64,000 nt of DNA from contig NZ_JAIXRZ010000017.1 of NCBI RefSeq assembly GCF_027484945.1, positions 22,714 through 86,713 of the forward strand, in the 5' to 3' direction. Below, piece after piece: positions 53,865 to 63,858 of the stretch (positions are counted from its first letter, which is position 1; each line of letters opens with the position of its first letter). The stretch comes from Flavobacterium sp. (GTDB lineage Bacteria; Bacteroidota; Bacteroidia; Flavobacteriales; Flavobacteriaceae). The notes under the pieces were generated by a model, which was given only the letters and a program-made list of their open reading frames with translations, made no database searches and was not told where the DNA came from. The position numbers were made by a program, and so were the translations under genes.

Positions 53865-54521
53865 TTACGCCATTAGTATTTCGGGCAAATGCGCATTCAG
53901 CCAACGGTACTTACTTAAAATCATTGCATGTGTCCCTTCTTTTACGGGCATACAGTTTTGGATGTACTTTAATGGAAATACTTCATCATGCGTACCATGA
54001 ATATGAATAATTTCAGAATCAACCGTTGTTCGCTCCCAACAAATTACTTGTTCAATGGCCCAATCCAAATACCGCTTGTCGCGCATTTGTAAATAGTTTT
54101 CATAAAGGTGTAATTTGCGCTTCATTTGATCGCCCAATGCAAATTTTACTAACAGTTCGACATCTTGCAATACACCCGTTGGAAGCAGTTTATAGGCTTT
54201 TGTGGTGCGGGCGACTTTAAATCTTCGGGGAAATTCGCGATTGGATTTAACACTCGAAATAATCAGTACTTTACGAGGCTGGAGAAAAGCTTTCATCTCC
54301 TGAACCAAAATACCGCCAAATGATACACCTACCAAAATTGCCCTCGGATCGTGAACTTGTGAAGCCATTCGTTGTGCATAAGCCGATAATGATTCATCGG
54401 GATTGGGTAGAACCCATTCGAGAAAATACATTTCAAAAAGATCTTCTGGTAATTGAATACGTTCAAAAATAGTTGGACTAGCGGCTAGTCCGGGTATAAA
54501 ATAAACGGGAATTCGACTCAT
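53865..54521 (-). CDS. Alpha/beta-hydrolase
   Basis: A 218-residue protein of the alpha/beta-hydrolase fold. The nucleophile elbow is GVSFGG (Ser near residue 87), the acid lies in HGTHDEVFP and the His in KEGTHAM. There is no signal peptide, so it is cytosolic. Substrate unknown. It is a single gene, on the minus strand and divergent from the GNAT gene. Confidence 0.83.
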   Translation of the reverse strand: MSRIPVYFIPGLAASPTIFERIQLPEDLFEMYFLEWVLPNPDESLSAYAQRMASQVHDPRAILVGVSFGGILVQEMKAFLQPRKVLIISSVKSNREFPRRFKVARTTKAYKLLPTGVLQDVELLVKFALGDQMKRKLHLYENYLQMRDKRYLDWAIEQVICWERTTVDSEIIHIHGTHDEVFPLKYIQNCMPVKEGTHAMILSKYRWLNAHLPEILMA

Positions 54522-54607
54522 TTCTAAAGTTTAACGCACTTGAGCATGAAAAGTTTCTAAATAATTACGAAATTTGCATAAAATTAATGAATACCCAATA
54601 AAAGAGA

Positions 54608-54910
54608 ATGAACCCAGCGTTAATTTTGGATCCAATGGAAATTAAAGATAACACCTTTGCACGTCAATTTGAAACGACGTTTAACGGTGAATTGGTTACT
54701 GTTGAATATTCCTTCCAAGAAAAAAAGATTTTCTTAACCCGTATTAATGGAACTGAAGACGATGTCTTTATTACCGATTTATTAAAAAATATTATGGAAA
54801 TTGCCTACGAACGAAAATTAAAAGTAGTGCCCATTTTTCCGAAAGTAGCTGCTTTTATGCGCAAGCATTCCATTTATCGCGATTTACTCCCTCCCGGAAT
54901 ACGGATTTAA
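54608..54910 (+). CDS. Small GNAT-family N-acetyltransferase-like protein
   Basis: A 100-residue protein of the short GNAT subgroup (Acetyltransf_CG, YjdJ-like). It shows the beta core FNGELVTVEYSFQEKKIFLTRI, a GTEDD segment and a C-terminal helix with PIFPKVAAFMRKHSIYRDLL. Members are small and acyl-CoA binding is presumed. It is 57 bp upstream of a small gene of unknown function. Confidence 0.82.
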   Translation: MNPALILDPMEIKDNTFARQFETTFNGELVTVEYSFQEKKIFLTRINGTEDDVFITDLLKNIMEIAYERKLKVVPIFPKVAAFMRKHSIYRDLLPPGIRI

Positions 54911-54967
54911 TGAACACTAAACCGGTTCGCCAGGAAGCGGGTTTTACTATTTTGACATCTTTAACCT

Positions 54968-55309
54968 ATGAATCCTGAATCACTTCGTGACACTATACTC
55001 GATTTTTTCGAGCATATTGAAAACTATTACGGTTGTACCACCGAAATTACGGAGGGGATTATGACGAGTATTGAAAACATCGAAGCAGAAAATACTACCT
55101 GGAACTTATCCGAATTTCAATTATTGCGTTCGGCTTATCGCAAAGCAGGCGATCGATTTATGTTGGAAGGTAAAGGGATCTATTATGAAATTGCCGCCGA
55201 GAAAATCATTGACTTCAAACACCCGGGTCGCCACAACTATGAATTTATTGAACAATACGGATTTAGTGTCTACCGAATTACCCGACTTCATTTTCGTTCA
55301 AAATACTAA
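54968..55309 (+). CDS. Conserved-looking small cytosolic protein, function unknown
   Basis: A 113-residue protein with no signal peptide, no membrane segment and no recognised domain. Its size, acidic N-terminal helix (RDTILDFFEHIENYYG) and aromatic-rich C-terminus suggest a small globular alpha/beta protein. It lies downstream of the GNAT gene on the same strand and convergent with mtaB. Confidence 0.65.
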   Translation: MNPESLRDTILDFFEHIENYYGCTTEITEGIMTSIENIEAENTTWNLSEFQLLRSAYRKAGDRFMLEGKGIYYEIAAEKIIDFKHPGRHNYEFIEQYGFSVYRITRLHFRSKY

Positions 55310-55323
55310 CAATAGAATTCAAC

Positions 55324-56646
55324 CTAAATAGGTAGAAATTCAATTCTAACCCCGCCCTCTTCATCAATTCGCGTAAGGTTAACTTGGTGCACGGTATTTA
55401 CTAATTCGGGATTCCAAGGTGTTTTTACTTTTACATAGTTTTCGGTAAAACCATAGATATAACCCTCTTTATTTTCACCCTCAAACAATACCGTACGTGT
55501 GGTTCCCAACTGACTCTCGTAGAATGCCCGTCTTTTTTTGACCGATAAACCACGAAGCATCTTACTTCGTTTTGCCCGAACCGCATTTGGAACTACACCC
55601 TCCATAGCAGCAGCTTCGGTATTGTCGCGTTCAGAATAGGTAAATACATGCAAATAGGAAATATCCAATTCATTCAAAAAATGATACGTTTCCAAAAAAT
55701 GTTCGTCGGTTTCTCCTGGAAAACCAACAATCACATCTACACCAATACAGGCATGGGGCATCACTTCCCTTATTTTTGCAACACGCTCTGTATATAATTC
55801 CCGCATATACCGGCGTTTCATTTTTTTAAGTATCGTGTTGCTTCCCGACTGTAAGGGAATGTGGAAATGCGGAACAAATGTGCGACTCTGGGATACAAAT
55901 TCAATCGTTTCGTTTTTCAATAAATTGGGTTCGATCGAGGAAATACGCAGGCGTTCAATTCCTTCTACTTGATCTAAAGCTTCCACCAATTCTAAAAAAG
56001 TATGTTCGTGTTTTTTATTTCCAAATTCGCCTTTCCCATAGTCACCAATGTTTACTCCCGTTAAAACGATTTCTTTAATGCCTTGCTTTGAAATTTCTCT
56101 TGCATTTGAGAGTACGTTCTCCATAGTATCGCTTCGCGAAATCCCGCGCGCCAATGGAATCGTACAGTAGGTACATTTATAATCACATCCGTCCTGAACT
56201 TTTAAAAAAGCCCGTGTTCGGTCTCCTATGGAATAACTCCCTACATAGAAATCGGCTTCCTCTATTTCACAAGAATGTACCTCGCCCCTATCGTTTTTTG
56301 ACAGATCATGAATATAGTCGGTGAGTTTAAATTTTTCGGTAGCCCCCAAAACCAAGTCAACCCCATCTATTGCTGCCAATTCTTCGGGTTTTAATTGGGC
56401 ATAACACCCAACGGCAGCTACAAATGCTTTTTCGTTAAGTTTTAGGGCTTTTTTAACCACTTGCTTAAATTGTTTGTCGGCATTATCGGTAACCGAACAG
56501 GTATTGATAACATAGATATCCGCAAACGTTTCAAAATCGACGCGTTCAAATCCTTCATCTTGAAAATTTCTCGCAATTGTAGAAGTTTCAGAGAAATTGA
56601 GTTTACATCCTAAAGTATAAAAGGCTACTTTTTTCTTGTTTTCCAT
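55324..56646 (-). CDS. mtaB: tRNA t6A37 methylthiotransferase MtaB
   Basis: A 440-residue radical-SAM enzyme that thiomethylates t6A37 in tRNAs reading ANN codons. It has the UPF0004 domain with conserved cysteines (YTLGCKLNFSE, NTCSVTDNAD, VGCYAQLKPEE), the radical-SAM CDYKCTYC motif and a C-terminal TRAM-like segment (TVLFEGENKEGYIYGFTENYVKV). ATG 56646 (MENKKK) is preferred to a GTG three codons upstream. Confidence 0.93.
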   Translation of the reverse strand: MENKKKVAFYTLGCKLNFSETSTIARNFQDEGFERVDFETFADIYVINTCSVTDNADKQFKQVVKKALKLNEKAFVAAVGCYAQLKPEELAAIDGVDLVLGATEKFKLTDYIHDLSKNDRGEVHSCEIEEADFYVGSYSIGDRTRAFLKVQDGCDYKCTYCTIPLARGISRSDTMENVLSNAREISKQGIKEIVLTGVNIGDYGKGEFGNKKHEHTFLELVEALDQVEGIERLRISSIEPNLLKNETIEFVSQSRTFVPHFHIPLQSGSNTILKKMKRRYMRELYTERVAKIREVMPHACIGVDVIVGFPGETDEHFLETYHFLNELDISYLHVFTYSERDNTEAAAMEGVVPNAVRAKRSKMLRGLSVKKRRAFYESQLGTTRTVLFEGENKEGYIYGFTENYVKVKTPWNPELVNTVHQVNLTRIDEEGGVRIEFLPI

Positions 56647-56666
56647 AGTTTTCACAACCCCAGAAT

Positions 56667-56686
56667 CCTGTTTGCCGACAGGCAGG
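56667..56686. repeat. CCTG..CAGG hairpin in the mtaB upstream region
   Basis: CCTGTTTGCCGACAGGCAGG folds into eight base pairs (two of them G-T) with a four-base CCGA loop. It lies 20 bases upstream of the mtaB start. Short GC-rich palindromes of this kind occur dispersed in some Bacteroidota genomes; only one copy is seen here. Confidence 0.4.
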
Positions 56687-56833
56687 TCGTTATCATGTAA
56701 TTATAGCCGCAAAAATACAGCTTTTTTTTATGTGTCCATAAGGAATATAATCATTGCGATTTATAGTAAATGAACAAAGAAGATTGACTCCCATCTCATA
56801 AACAAATACCGCTTTGTAACATTGTACCGTAGA

Positions 56834-58009
56834 CTATTCCTTTCGGTATTTTTTGGTTAATTCAAATACGTGCTCCAAAATACGCATTTCAATCGCATCA
56901 AATTCCACCTTACGCCTCGCCATTACTATCTTGGCGGTTTGAAAAGCTTTGGAAGTTAAATAGGTTGTAAAACCAGCTGCACCCCCCCAGCTAAAACTAG
57001 GAACAAAATTGCGAGGAAAACCGGCACCAAAAATATTAGAAGAGACTCCGATTACGGTTCCCGTATTAAACATGGTGTTGATACCGCACTTACTATGGTC
57101 GCCCATCATCAATCCGCAAAATTGGAGTCCAGTGCGGGCAAACCCTTCGGTTTCATAGCTCCACAAGCGGACTTCTTCATAGTTGTTTTTTAAATTGGAA
57201 TTATTACTATCGGCACCAATATTACACCATTCACCCAAAACCGAGTCGCCTAAAAATCCGTCATGACCTTTATTAGAATACGCGAATAAAACCGAATTGC
57301 TAACTTCACCGCCCACACGGCAATGAGGTCCTACGGTTGTAGCACCATAGATTTTTGTGGCCAATTTTACTTGTGCTTCTTCTCCCAATGCAAATGGACC
57401 ACGAATCACCGAACCTTCCATGATCTCGCTATTTTTCCCAATGTAAATCGGACCCGTTGAGGCATTTAGTGTTACAAACGCCAAGCGCGCGCCCTCCTCT
57501 ATAAAAATAGATTCTGGAGCAATCACATTGACTGATTTTGGGATGGGTTGCGAATGACGATCAGCTGTGAGTAAGGCAAAGTCTTCACGAATTGCCGCAT
57601 CATTTTTTGCGAAAATATCCCACGTATGTTCAATTTTTAAACCGTTTTCTTTGCATTCCAAAATTTCATACGTATCAAAATCGACTTCATCTTGGGTATC
57701 GTGGGTATAAAAAGCAATTACATCCGCTCCCTGCATGATAACTTGATTGTGCTCGAGATTGCGCACCATTTCAACCAAGACTTCATTCGGAAAATAAGCT
57801 CCATTAATCATGACATTGGCTTCCATCTCTACCATGGGAAACTTTTCCGAAAGGTACTCTTCTGTTAAGGTCGTGGTAGTAAAACCTAAATACTTCTCCC
57901 ATTTTTCGCGGATTGTCAATATTCCTACTCGGATATCGCAAACAGGACGGGTAAAGGTAAAAGGCAATAAAGCGTTACGGACAGGACCGTCAAAAAGTAT
58001 ATAATTCAT
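56834..58009 (-). CDS. GlmU-like sugar nucleotidyltransferase/hexapeptide-repeat protein
   Basis: A 391-residue protein of the Bacteroidota-specific GlmU family. The N-terminal uridyltransferase-like part starts NYILFDGPVRNALLPFTFTRP; a left-handed beta-helix with hexapeptide repeats occupies about 175-345 (ANLSTGPIYIGKNSEIMEGSVI-like, KIYGATTVGPHCRVGGEVSNS). It probably supplies UDP-GlcNAc or a related sugar nucleotide for cell-wall synthesis, but activity of this variant is not proven. rpmE2 lies about 100 bp upstream with its own terminator between. Confidence 0.87.
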   Translation of the reverse strand: MNYILFDGPVRNALLPFTFTRPVCDIRVGILTIREKWEKYLGFTTTTLTEEYLSEKFPMVEMEANVMINGAYFPNEVLVEMVRNLEHNQVIMQGADVIAFYTHDTQDEVDFDTYEILECKENGLKIEHTWDIFAKNDAAIREDFALLTADRHSQPIPKSVNVIAPESIFIEEGARLAFVTLNASTGPIYIGKNSEIMEGSVIRGPFALGEEAQVKLATKIYGATTVGPHCRVGGEVSNSVLFAYSNKGHDGFLGDSVLGEWCNIGADSNNSNLKNNYEEVRLWSYETEGFARTGLQFCGLMMGDHSKCGINTMFNTGTVIGVSSNIFGAGFPRNFVPSFSWGGAAGFTTYLTSKAFQTAKIVMARRKVEFDAIEMRILEHVFELTKKYRKE

Positions 58010-58054
58010 GATGCTTATTCAACTAAAGTTTCAAAAATACAAAGAATTGGGCAA

Positions 58055-58082
58055 TAAAAAAACCACCCTTGAAGGATGGTCT
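58055..58082 (-). terminator. Terminator of rpmE2
   Basis: On the minus strand ACCATCC and GGGTGGT arms form a hairpin followed by seven Ts. It lies between rpmE2 and the GlmU-like gene. Confidence 0.85.
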
Positions 58083-58112
58083 CTTAGTATTTGAACACAC
58101 AATAAATTGAAA

Positions 58113-58364
58113 TTACTTACCGTGTTTAGCGTATTTCGTTTTAAATTTATCAATACGTCCGGCTGTATCGATTAATTTTGATTTACCTGTGTAGAATGGA
58201 TGCGATGTTCTCGAAATCTCCATTTTAAAAACCGGATATTCTACTCCGTCTACTGTAATCGTTTCTTTAGTTTCTACTGTAGATTTGGTGATAAATACAT
58301 CATCATTTGACATATCTTTGAAAGCTACCAATCTGTAATTTTCTGGGTGAATACCTTGTTTCAT
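58113..58364 (-). CDS. rpmE2: 50S ribosomal protein L31, type B
   Basis: An 83-residue ribosomal protein starting [19 protein letters not shown] and ending [10 protein letters not shown]. It lacks the zinc-binding cysteines of type A L31, so it is the zinc-independent form. The longer in-frame start at 58439 would add an implausible 25 residues. Confidence 0.95.
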   Translation of the reverse strand: MKQGIHPENYRLVAFKDMSNDDVFITKSTVETKETITVDGVEYPVFKMEISRTSHPFYTGKSKLIDTAGRIDKFKTKYAKHGK

Positions 58365-58554
58365 CGTGTAAATCTTTTTATTTGTTATGCAGCAGTTTGC
58401 CTTGATGCTTTTTAATTCAAAGGTATTAGCCAACTGCAACTTTTGTTAATCCTTTTTTATTTGAGTGTGCAAAAATACAACTAATTTTCAATTATCAAAC
58501 TCAAAACGTGTTTTTTTTAATCTAAAAATCCGAAAATCGTTGCTACAGAATCAT

Positions 58555-58562
58555 TATATTTG
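58555..58562 (+). promoter_or_regulatory. -7 element of the DUF4199-GT2 operon
   Basis: TATATTTG matches TAnnTTTG and ends 28 bases before the ATG at 58591. Confidence 0.5.
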
Positions 58563-58590
58563 CAGGTTGAAACTAACCATTTAAATATAC

Positions 58591-59130
58591 ATGGAACAAA
58601 AAACTACAATTGGAAAAACGATCCTTCAATGCGGTGCTTTATTTGGCATAGTAATGGTACTCGAATTTGTAATCGGTTATGTGCTCAATATAGATCCACA
58701 AACCAATCAAACTTATGGATTACTTATTAATTTACTCAATTTTTTAATTTTACCCTTCGTATTTTGCTGGATGGGTGCCAACCAATTTAAAACGAGTAAT
58801 AATGGTTTTATTTCTTTAGGAGAAACGTTAAAAATAGCAGTCGGTATGGGTGCTATTGCCAGTTTGATATACGGTGTTTTCTTTTGGGTATTTACCTTTA
58901 TATTTCCAGATTTTATTCCAGAATTAATGGAAAAAGTACGAAGTGTTACTTTACAACAAAACCCAAACCTAAGTTCGGCACAAATCGAAATGAGTTTACA
59001 ATTCATGGAAAAATTCATGGAACCTTATATTTTGATTCCTTCAACTATACTAATTAATTGCTTTGTGGAATTAATTCATGGTTTAGTCGTGGGACTAATC
59101 GTAAAAAAAGAGCAACCCCACAGCTTTTAA
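58591..59130 (+). CDS. DUF4199 membrane protein
   Basis: A 179-residue membrane protein with four hydrophobic segments (near 13-32, 48-64, 82-106 and 148-170), matching DUF4199, a Bacteroidota family of unknown function. It is three bases upstream of the GT2 gene and may help the glycosyltransferase at the membrane. Confidence 0.8.
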   Translation: MEQKTTIGKTILQCGALFGIVMVLEFVIGYVLNIDPQTNQTYGLLINLLNFLILPFVFCWMGANQFKTSNNGFISLGETLKIAVGMGAIASLIYGVFFWVFTFIFPDFIPELMEKVRSVTLQQNPNLSSAQIEMSLQFMEKFMEPYILIPSTILINCFVELIHGLVVGLIVKKEQPHSF

Positions 59131-59133
59131 TAC

Positions 59134-60084
59134 ATGAACATTTCCATAATCATTCCGTTACTCAACGAACAAGAATCCTTACCCGAACTCCACAATTGGA
59201 TTAAAAAGGTAATGGATGACCATCAATATTCCTATGAAGTGCTATTTATCGATGATGGTAGTTCAGATCAATCGTGGCATGTCATTGAAGGTTTATGTAA
59301 TGAAAATCCCAATGTAAAAGGGATCCGTTTTTTTCGAAATTATGGGAAATCGCAAGCTTTGCATGCTGGCTTTGCCCGAGCGCAAGGGGATGTGGTGATT
59401 ACCATGGATGCTGATCTTCAAGACAGTCCAGATGAGATTCCGGGATTATTCAAAATGGTTATGGAAGAAAATTTTGACCTCGTTTCTGGCTGGAAGAAAA
59501 AACGCTACGATAATGTAGTTACTAAAAATTTGCCCTCAAAACTTTTCAATTGGGCTGCTCGAAAAACTTCGGGTGTCCATCTCAATGATTTTAATTGCGG
59601 TTTAAAAGCCTATCGAAATACCGTGGTGAAAAATGTTGAAGTTTCGGGGGAAATGCACCGATACATTCCGGTACTTGCCAAAAATGCGGGTTTTAATCGA
59701 ATTGGCGAAAAAGTAGTGATCCATCAAGCCCGTAAATATGGTGAATCGAAGTTTGGAATAAGTCGGTTCATTAACGGTTTCTTGGATTTAATTACGATTT
59801 GGTTTTTGTCGCGCTATGGTAAACGCCCAATGCACTTATTTGGTGCTTTTGGTGCCTTAATGTTTGTTCTCGGATTTATAGCTACTGGAATTATTATTGT
59901 AGTGAAATTAATAAAACTCTACACGGGTTTCCACACCGTTTTAGTAACCAGCAATCCGCTTTTCTATATTGCGCTGACCGCTATGATTATTGGAACCCAA
60001 TTGTTTTTGGCTGGTTTTTTGGGCGAAATCATTTTACGCACAAAAAGCAATGAAGAACGCTATAAAATTGCAGAAGAACGCTAA
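59134..60084 (+). CDS. GT2 glycosyltransferase (DPM1/GtrB-like) with membrane tail
   Basis: A 316-residue enzyme of family GT2, like dolichol-phosphate mannosyltransferases and bacterial GtrB, which load a sugar onto polyprenyl phosphate. Seen are IIPLLNEQESL, IDDGSSDQSW, the MDADLQDSPDEI DxD region, KKKRYDN and QARKYGESKFGISR. Two C-terminal transmembrane helices (about 232-258 and 275-298) anchor it. The sugar cannot be inferred. Confidence 0.92.
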   Translation: MNISIIIPLLNEQESLPELHNWIKKVMDDHQYSYEVLFIDDGSSDQSWHVIEGLCNENPNVKGIRFFRNYGKSQALHAGFARAQGDVVITMDADLQDSPDEIPGLFKMVMEENFDLVSGWKKKRYDNVVTKNLPSKLFNWAARKTSGVHLNDFNCGLKAYRNTVVKNVEVSGEMHRYIPVLAKNAGFNRIGEKVVIHQARKYGESKFGISRFINGFLDLITIWFLSRYGKRPMHLFGAFGALMFVLGFIATGIIIVVKLIKLYTGFHTVLVTSNPLFYIALTAMIIGTQLFLAGFLGEIILRTKSNEERYKIAEER

Positions 60085-60134
60085 CCGTTTTTTAAACCAA
60101 AACACAATCCCAACGGATTAAAAAAACGTACAAA

Positions 60135-61862
60135 ATGCAAATTGAACCTAACGTACTAGAAAAAGTAAACGAGTGGTTGACCCCAACCTTCGACACACAT
60201 ACCCAAGCAACTATACGCGAATTGATGAATTCCAATCCCAAAGAATTGGAAGAGTCTTTCTATAAAAACCTAGAATTTGGAACCGGCGGTATGCGTGGAA
60301 TTATGGGTGTAGGAACCAACCGCATCAATAAATACACCCTCGGAAAAAACACCCAAGGCTTATCCGATTATTTAAAAACTGCTTTTCCTGGTGAAAATTT
60401 AAGTGTGGTGATTGCTTTTGACTGTCGGCACAATAGTGCTACTTTAGCCAAAGTCGTTGCCGATGTGTTTTCAGCAAATGGGATTAAAGTATATCTTTTT
60501 TCAGATATGCGACCCACACCGGAATTATCGTTTTCACTTAAACATTTACATTGCCATGCCGGAATTGTATTAACGGCCTCTCACAACCCACCCGAATACA
60601 ATGGTTATAAAGTATACTGGCAAGATGGTGGCCAACTAGTCCCACCCCAAGATCGCGAAATTATTCAGATTATTGAAGAACTTCGCTATGCCGATATTCG
60701 TTTTGAAGCCAATGAAGGGTTAATTGAATATATCGACTCCGCTTTAGACGATGCCTTTGTGGCTTCAACTATTGCTAATGCTAGTTTTAATACCCCAAAA
60801 GCAGCGCGCGAAGGATTAAAAATTGTCTATACTGCTTTGCACGGCACGTCTATCAAGTCCATTCCTGCGGTTTTAAACACTGCGGGGTATACCGACTTGA
60901 ATATTGTTACCGCGCAAGCTGAACCCAATGGCGACTTTCCTACGGTTAAATCTCCCAATCCAGAAGAACCCGAAGCACTCCAAATGGCTTTAGAATTGGC
61001 AGATAAAATTGGTGCAGATATTGTAATCGGTACCGATCCGGATTCAGATCGACTAGGCGTTGCTGTGCGTAATACTTCAAATGAACTCATTCTTTTAAAC
61101 GGTAATCAAACGATGGTCATCATGACCGCTTATTTGCTCGAACAATGGAAAAGGGCTGGCAAAATAGACGGCAAACAATTTATTGGAACTACAATTGTAT
61201 CTACTCCGATGCTTTTGGAACTCGCTTCGGCTTATGGTGTTGAATGCAAAGTTGGCTTAACTGGTTTTAAATGGATCGCTAAGTTTATCAAAGATTTTCC
61301 CGAACTTCAATTTATTGGAGGCGGAGAAGAAAGTTTTGGGTATATGGTTGGCGACGCAGTGCGCGACAAAGATGCCGTAGGCGCTACTTTGTTGGTTTGC
61401 GAAATTGCCGCTCAGGCGAAAGCAGCCGGTAGTTCGCTATACCAAGAATTATTGAACTTATATTTGGACTTTGGTTATTATAAAGAACATTTAATTTCCC
61501 TAACCAAGAAGGGAATTTCGGGCCTTCAAGAAATCATCCAAATGATGATTGATTTGCGCGAAAACCCCGTAACTGAAATCAATGGTCAACGCGTAGTATG
61601 TATTGAGGATTATCAAACTTCAAAAGGTCGCGATATCATTAATAAAACTGAGTTTTCCATCACGCTACCTCAATCCAATGTATTGATTTACTATTTAGAA
61701 GATGGCAGTAAAATATGTGCCCGTCCGAGTGGTACCGAACCAAAAATTAAGTTTTATTTCAGCGTGAATGCACCCTTACTTTCGTTGGAAGACTTGGAAT
61801 TGGTTGAAGCGGAGTTGGATCAAAAAATTAATGCAATTATTGCTGCAATGCACTTGAACTAA
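60135..61862 (+). CDS. Phosphoglucomutase/phosphomannomutase
   Basis: A 575-residue alpha-D-phosphohexomutase. The active-site Ser lies in TASHNPPEYNGYK, the metal loop is GTDPDSDRLG, the sugar loop GGGEESFGY and the phosphate loop RPSGTEPKIKF. It interconverts hexose 1- and 6-phosphates for cell-wall or polysaccharide precursors. The exporter gene starts on the last base of its stop codon, so the two are cotranslated. Confidence 0.93.
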   Translation: MQIEPNVLEKVNEWLTPTFDTHTQATIRELMNSNPKELEESFYKNLEFGTGGMRGIMGVGTNRINKYTLGKNTQGLSDYLKTAFPGENLSVVIAFDCRHNSATLAKVVADVFSANGIKVYLFSDMRPTPELSFSLKHLHCHAGIVLTASHNPPEYNGYKVYWQDGGQLVPPQDREIIQIIEELRYADIRFEANEGLIEYIDSALDDAFVASTIANASFNTPKAAREGLKIVYTALHGTSIKSIPAVLNTAGYTDLNIVTAQAEPNGDFPTVKSPNPEEPEALQMALELADKIGADIVIGTDPDSDRLGVAVRNTSNELILLNGNQTMVIMTAYLLEQWKRAGKIDGKQFIGTTIVSTPMLLELASAYGVECKVGLTGFKWIAKFIKDFPELQFIGGGEESFGYMVGDAVRDKDAVGATLLVCEIAAQAKAAGSSLYQELLNLYLDFGYYKEHLISLTKKGISGLQEIIQMMIDLRENPVTEINGQRVVCIEDYQTSKGRDIINKTEFSITLPQSNVLIYYLEDGSKICARPSGTEPKIKFYFSVNAPLLSLEDLELVEAELDQKINAIIAAMHLN

Positions 61863-63715
61863 TGGATGAAAATTTAAAAAAAATAATCCCGTATATACGA
61901 AACTATAAGTCCAATGTGGTTTGGAATGTGGTTTTCAACATTTTGTACGCTCTTTTTAGTACATTGTCTTTTGTATCCTTAATTCCCATGCTGCAGGTAC
62001 TCTTTAACCAGGCCGAACGCGTAACTAAAATTCCAGAATACCAAGGAATTTGGGATTGTGCCAACTATGGTAAAGAATACTTGTATTATTACATGACCAA
62101 CATTTCTGAAACTAAAGGCGCGCAATATGCACTGCTGTTGGCGGTTAGCTTAATCATCTCGACATTTTTACTAAAAAATCTTTTTAATTACCTAGCGAGC
62201 AATCACTTGATGAAATTAAAAAATGGGGTGCTACGGGATTTACGGAATACCATGTATACTAAAATCATTTCATTACCCATATCGTATTACACCGAATCGC
62301 GTAAAGGAGATATCATGGCGCGAACTTTAGGAGATATCAATGAAGTTCAAAATTCTTTTTTCTCGATACTTGAACTCATCGTAAAAGAACCCATGACTAT
62401 TCTATTCTCTATTTTTGCATTGGTTTCTATTAGTTTTAAACTCACCCTTTTTGTCTTTGTTTTTATTCCAATTTCGGGTCTAATCATCTCAAGAATTGGA
62501 AAAACGCTAAAATCAAAATCGCAAAAAATTCAGATCGAAAGCGGAAATTTAATCGCTATTGTTGAAGAGACCCTTTCCGGAATGAAAGTCGTAAAAGGAT
62601 ATAATGCGGAATCTACTTTCAAATCAAAATTTCACAGTACGGTTGATCGAATGCTAAACTTGTCGAATAGCATTGGACGAAAAAACAACTTGGCTTCACC
62701 CATGAGTGAGTTTTTAGGTATTATGGTTATTGCTGCCTTATTGTGGTTTGGAGGTAATATGGTGCTTGTTGAAAAAGGACTTGACGGGAAACCCCTTCTT
62801 GAAGCTGCAAAATTCCTAACCTACATGGGGTTATCTTACAACATTTTAACACCCGCTAAATCAATTTCAAAAGCATCGTATTCAGTAAAAAGCGGTTTAG
62901 CAGCGGCTCAACGTGTTTTTGAAGTTATAGAAGTTGAAAACCAAGTCGTAGACAAATCAGATGCTCATGTTTTTGAAACATTTGAAGATTGTATCGAACT
63001 GAAGAATGTTGAATTTGGGTATACTGATGAGCCTGTTTTAAAAAACTTTTCACTTCGCATTCCTAAAGGAAAAACTATTGCTTTAGTAGGGCAATCAGGA
63101 TCTGGAAAGAGTACAATTGCGAACTTACTTACGCGTTTTTACGATATCCAAAAAGGGAAAATTACAATCGACGGACACGAACTTAATGCAATTACGATGC
63201 ATTCACTCCGGCAGCATATCGGTCTTGTTACTCAAGAATCGATCTTATTTAACGATACGATAAAAAACAATTTATTGATTGGTAAGCCCGATGCAACTGA
63301 TGAAGCGATTATCAATGCATTAAAAGTTGCCAATGCCTATGAATTTGTAAACGAATTACCCGAAGGTATCCATACTCCAATTGGTGATGCGGGAGGCAAA
63401 CTTTCAGGAGGACAAAAACAACGCCTTTCTATTGCACGTGCTGTCTTGAAAAATCCGCCCATCATGATATTGGATGAAGCGACTTCTGCCTTAGATACCG
63501 AAAGTGAAAAACTGGTTCAAGATGCGCTAGAAAACATGATGCAAAACCGTACCTCAATTGTGATTGCCCATCGCTTATCCACGATTCAAAATGCCGATAT
63601 GATTGTGGTGATGCATAAAGGTGAAATCATTGAACAAGGAACCCATACCGAACTCATGGCAAAAGATGGGACTTATGCCAAATTGGTATCACTCCAAAGC
63701 TTTGAACAGGCCTAA
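61862..63715 (+). CDS. MsbA-like ABC exporter
   Basis: A 617-residue half-transporter with six N-terminal membrane helices and a C-terminal ATPase (Walker A GQSGSGKST, signature LSGGQKQRLSIARAVL, Walker B IMILDEATSALD). MsbA-type homodimers flip lipid A or other lipids. It is coupled to the phosphohexomutase by a one-base overlap (TAATG). Confidence 0.92.
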   Translation: MDENLKKIIPYIRNYKSNVVWNVVFNILYALFSTLSFVSLIPMLQVLFNQAERVTKIPEYQGIWDCANYGKEYLYYYMTNISETKGAQYALLLAVSLIISTFLLKNLFNYLASNHLMKLKNGVLRDLRNTMYTKIISLPISYYTESRKGDIMARTLGDINEVQNSFFSILELIVKEPMTILFSIFALVSISFKLTLFVFVFIPISGLIISRIGKTLKSKSQKIQIESGNLIAIVEETLSGMKVVKGYNAESTFKSKFHSTVDRMLNLSNSIGRKNNLASPMSEFLGIMVIAALLWFGGNMVLVEKGLDGKPLLEAAKFLTYMGLSYNILTPAKSISKASYSVKSGLAAAQRVFEVIEVENQVVDKSDAHVFETFEDCIELKNVEFGYTDEPVLKNFSLRIPKGKTIALVGQSGSGKSTIANLLTRFYDIQKGKITIDGHELNAITMHSLRQHIGLVTQESILFNDTIKNNLLIGKPDATDEAIINALKVANAYEFVNELPEGIHTPIGDAGGKLSGGQKQRLSIARAVLKNPPIMILDEATSALDTESEKLVQDALENMMQNRTSIVIAHRLSTIQNADMIVVMHKGEIIEQGTHTELMAKDGTYAKLVSLQSFEQA

Positions 63716-63832
63716 TCAGTGATTCTCTTTCCTTTTGTCAAGTATTAAGTGAGTAATAGAGCTTACTTAAAATGAATTACACGTTTATTTTCGTCACGTA
63801 ATTGTACAGTTGCCGATAAATAGGCAAAACAA

Positions 63833-63858
63833 TAAAAAATCCGCTATTGTAGCGGATT
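63833..63858 (-). terminator. Terminator overlapping the stop codon of the edge gene
   Basis: AATCCGCTA and TAGCGGATT form a perfect nine-base stem with a T run on the minus strand. The TAG stop of the gene running off the right edge is inside the stem. Confidence 0.85.

Noticed and set aside
58364..58439. Longer start for L31
   Set aside because: The extra 25 residues do not occur in L31, and the ATG at 58364 opens directly with the family's MKQGIHP.
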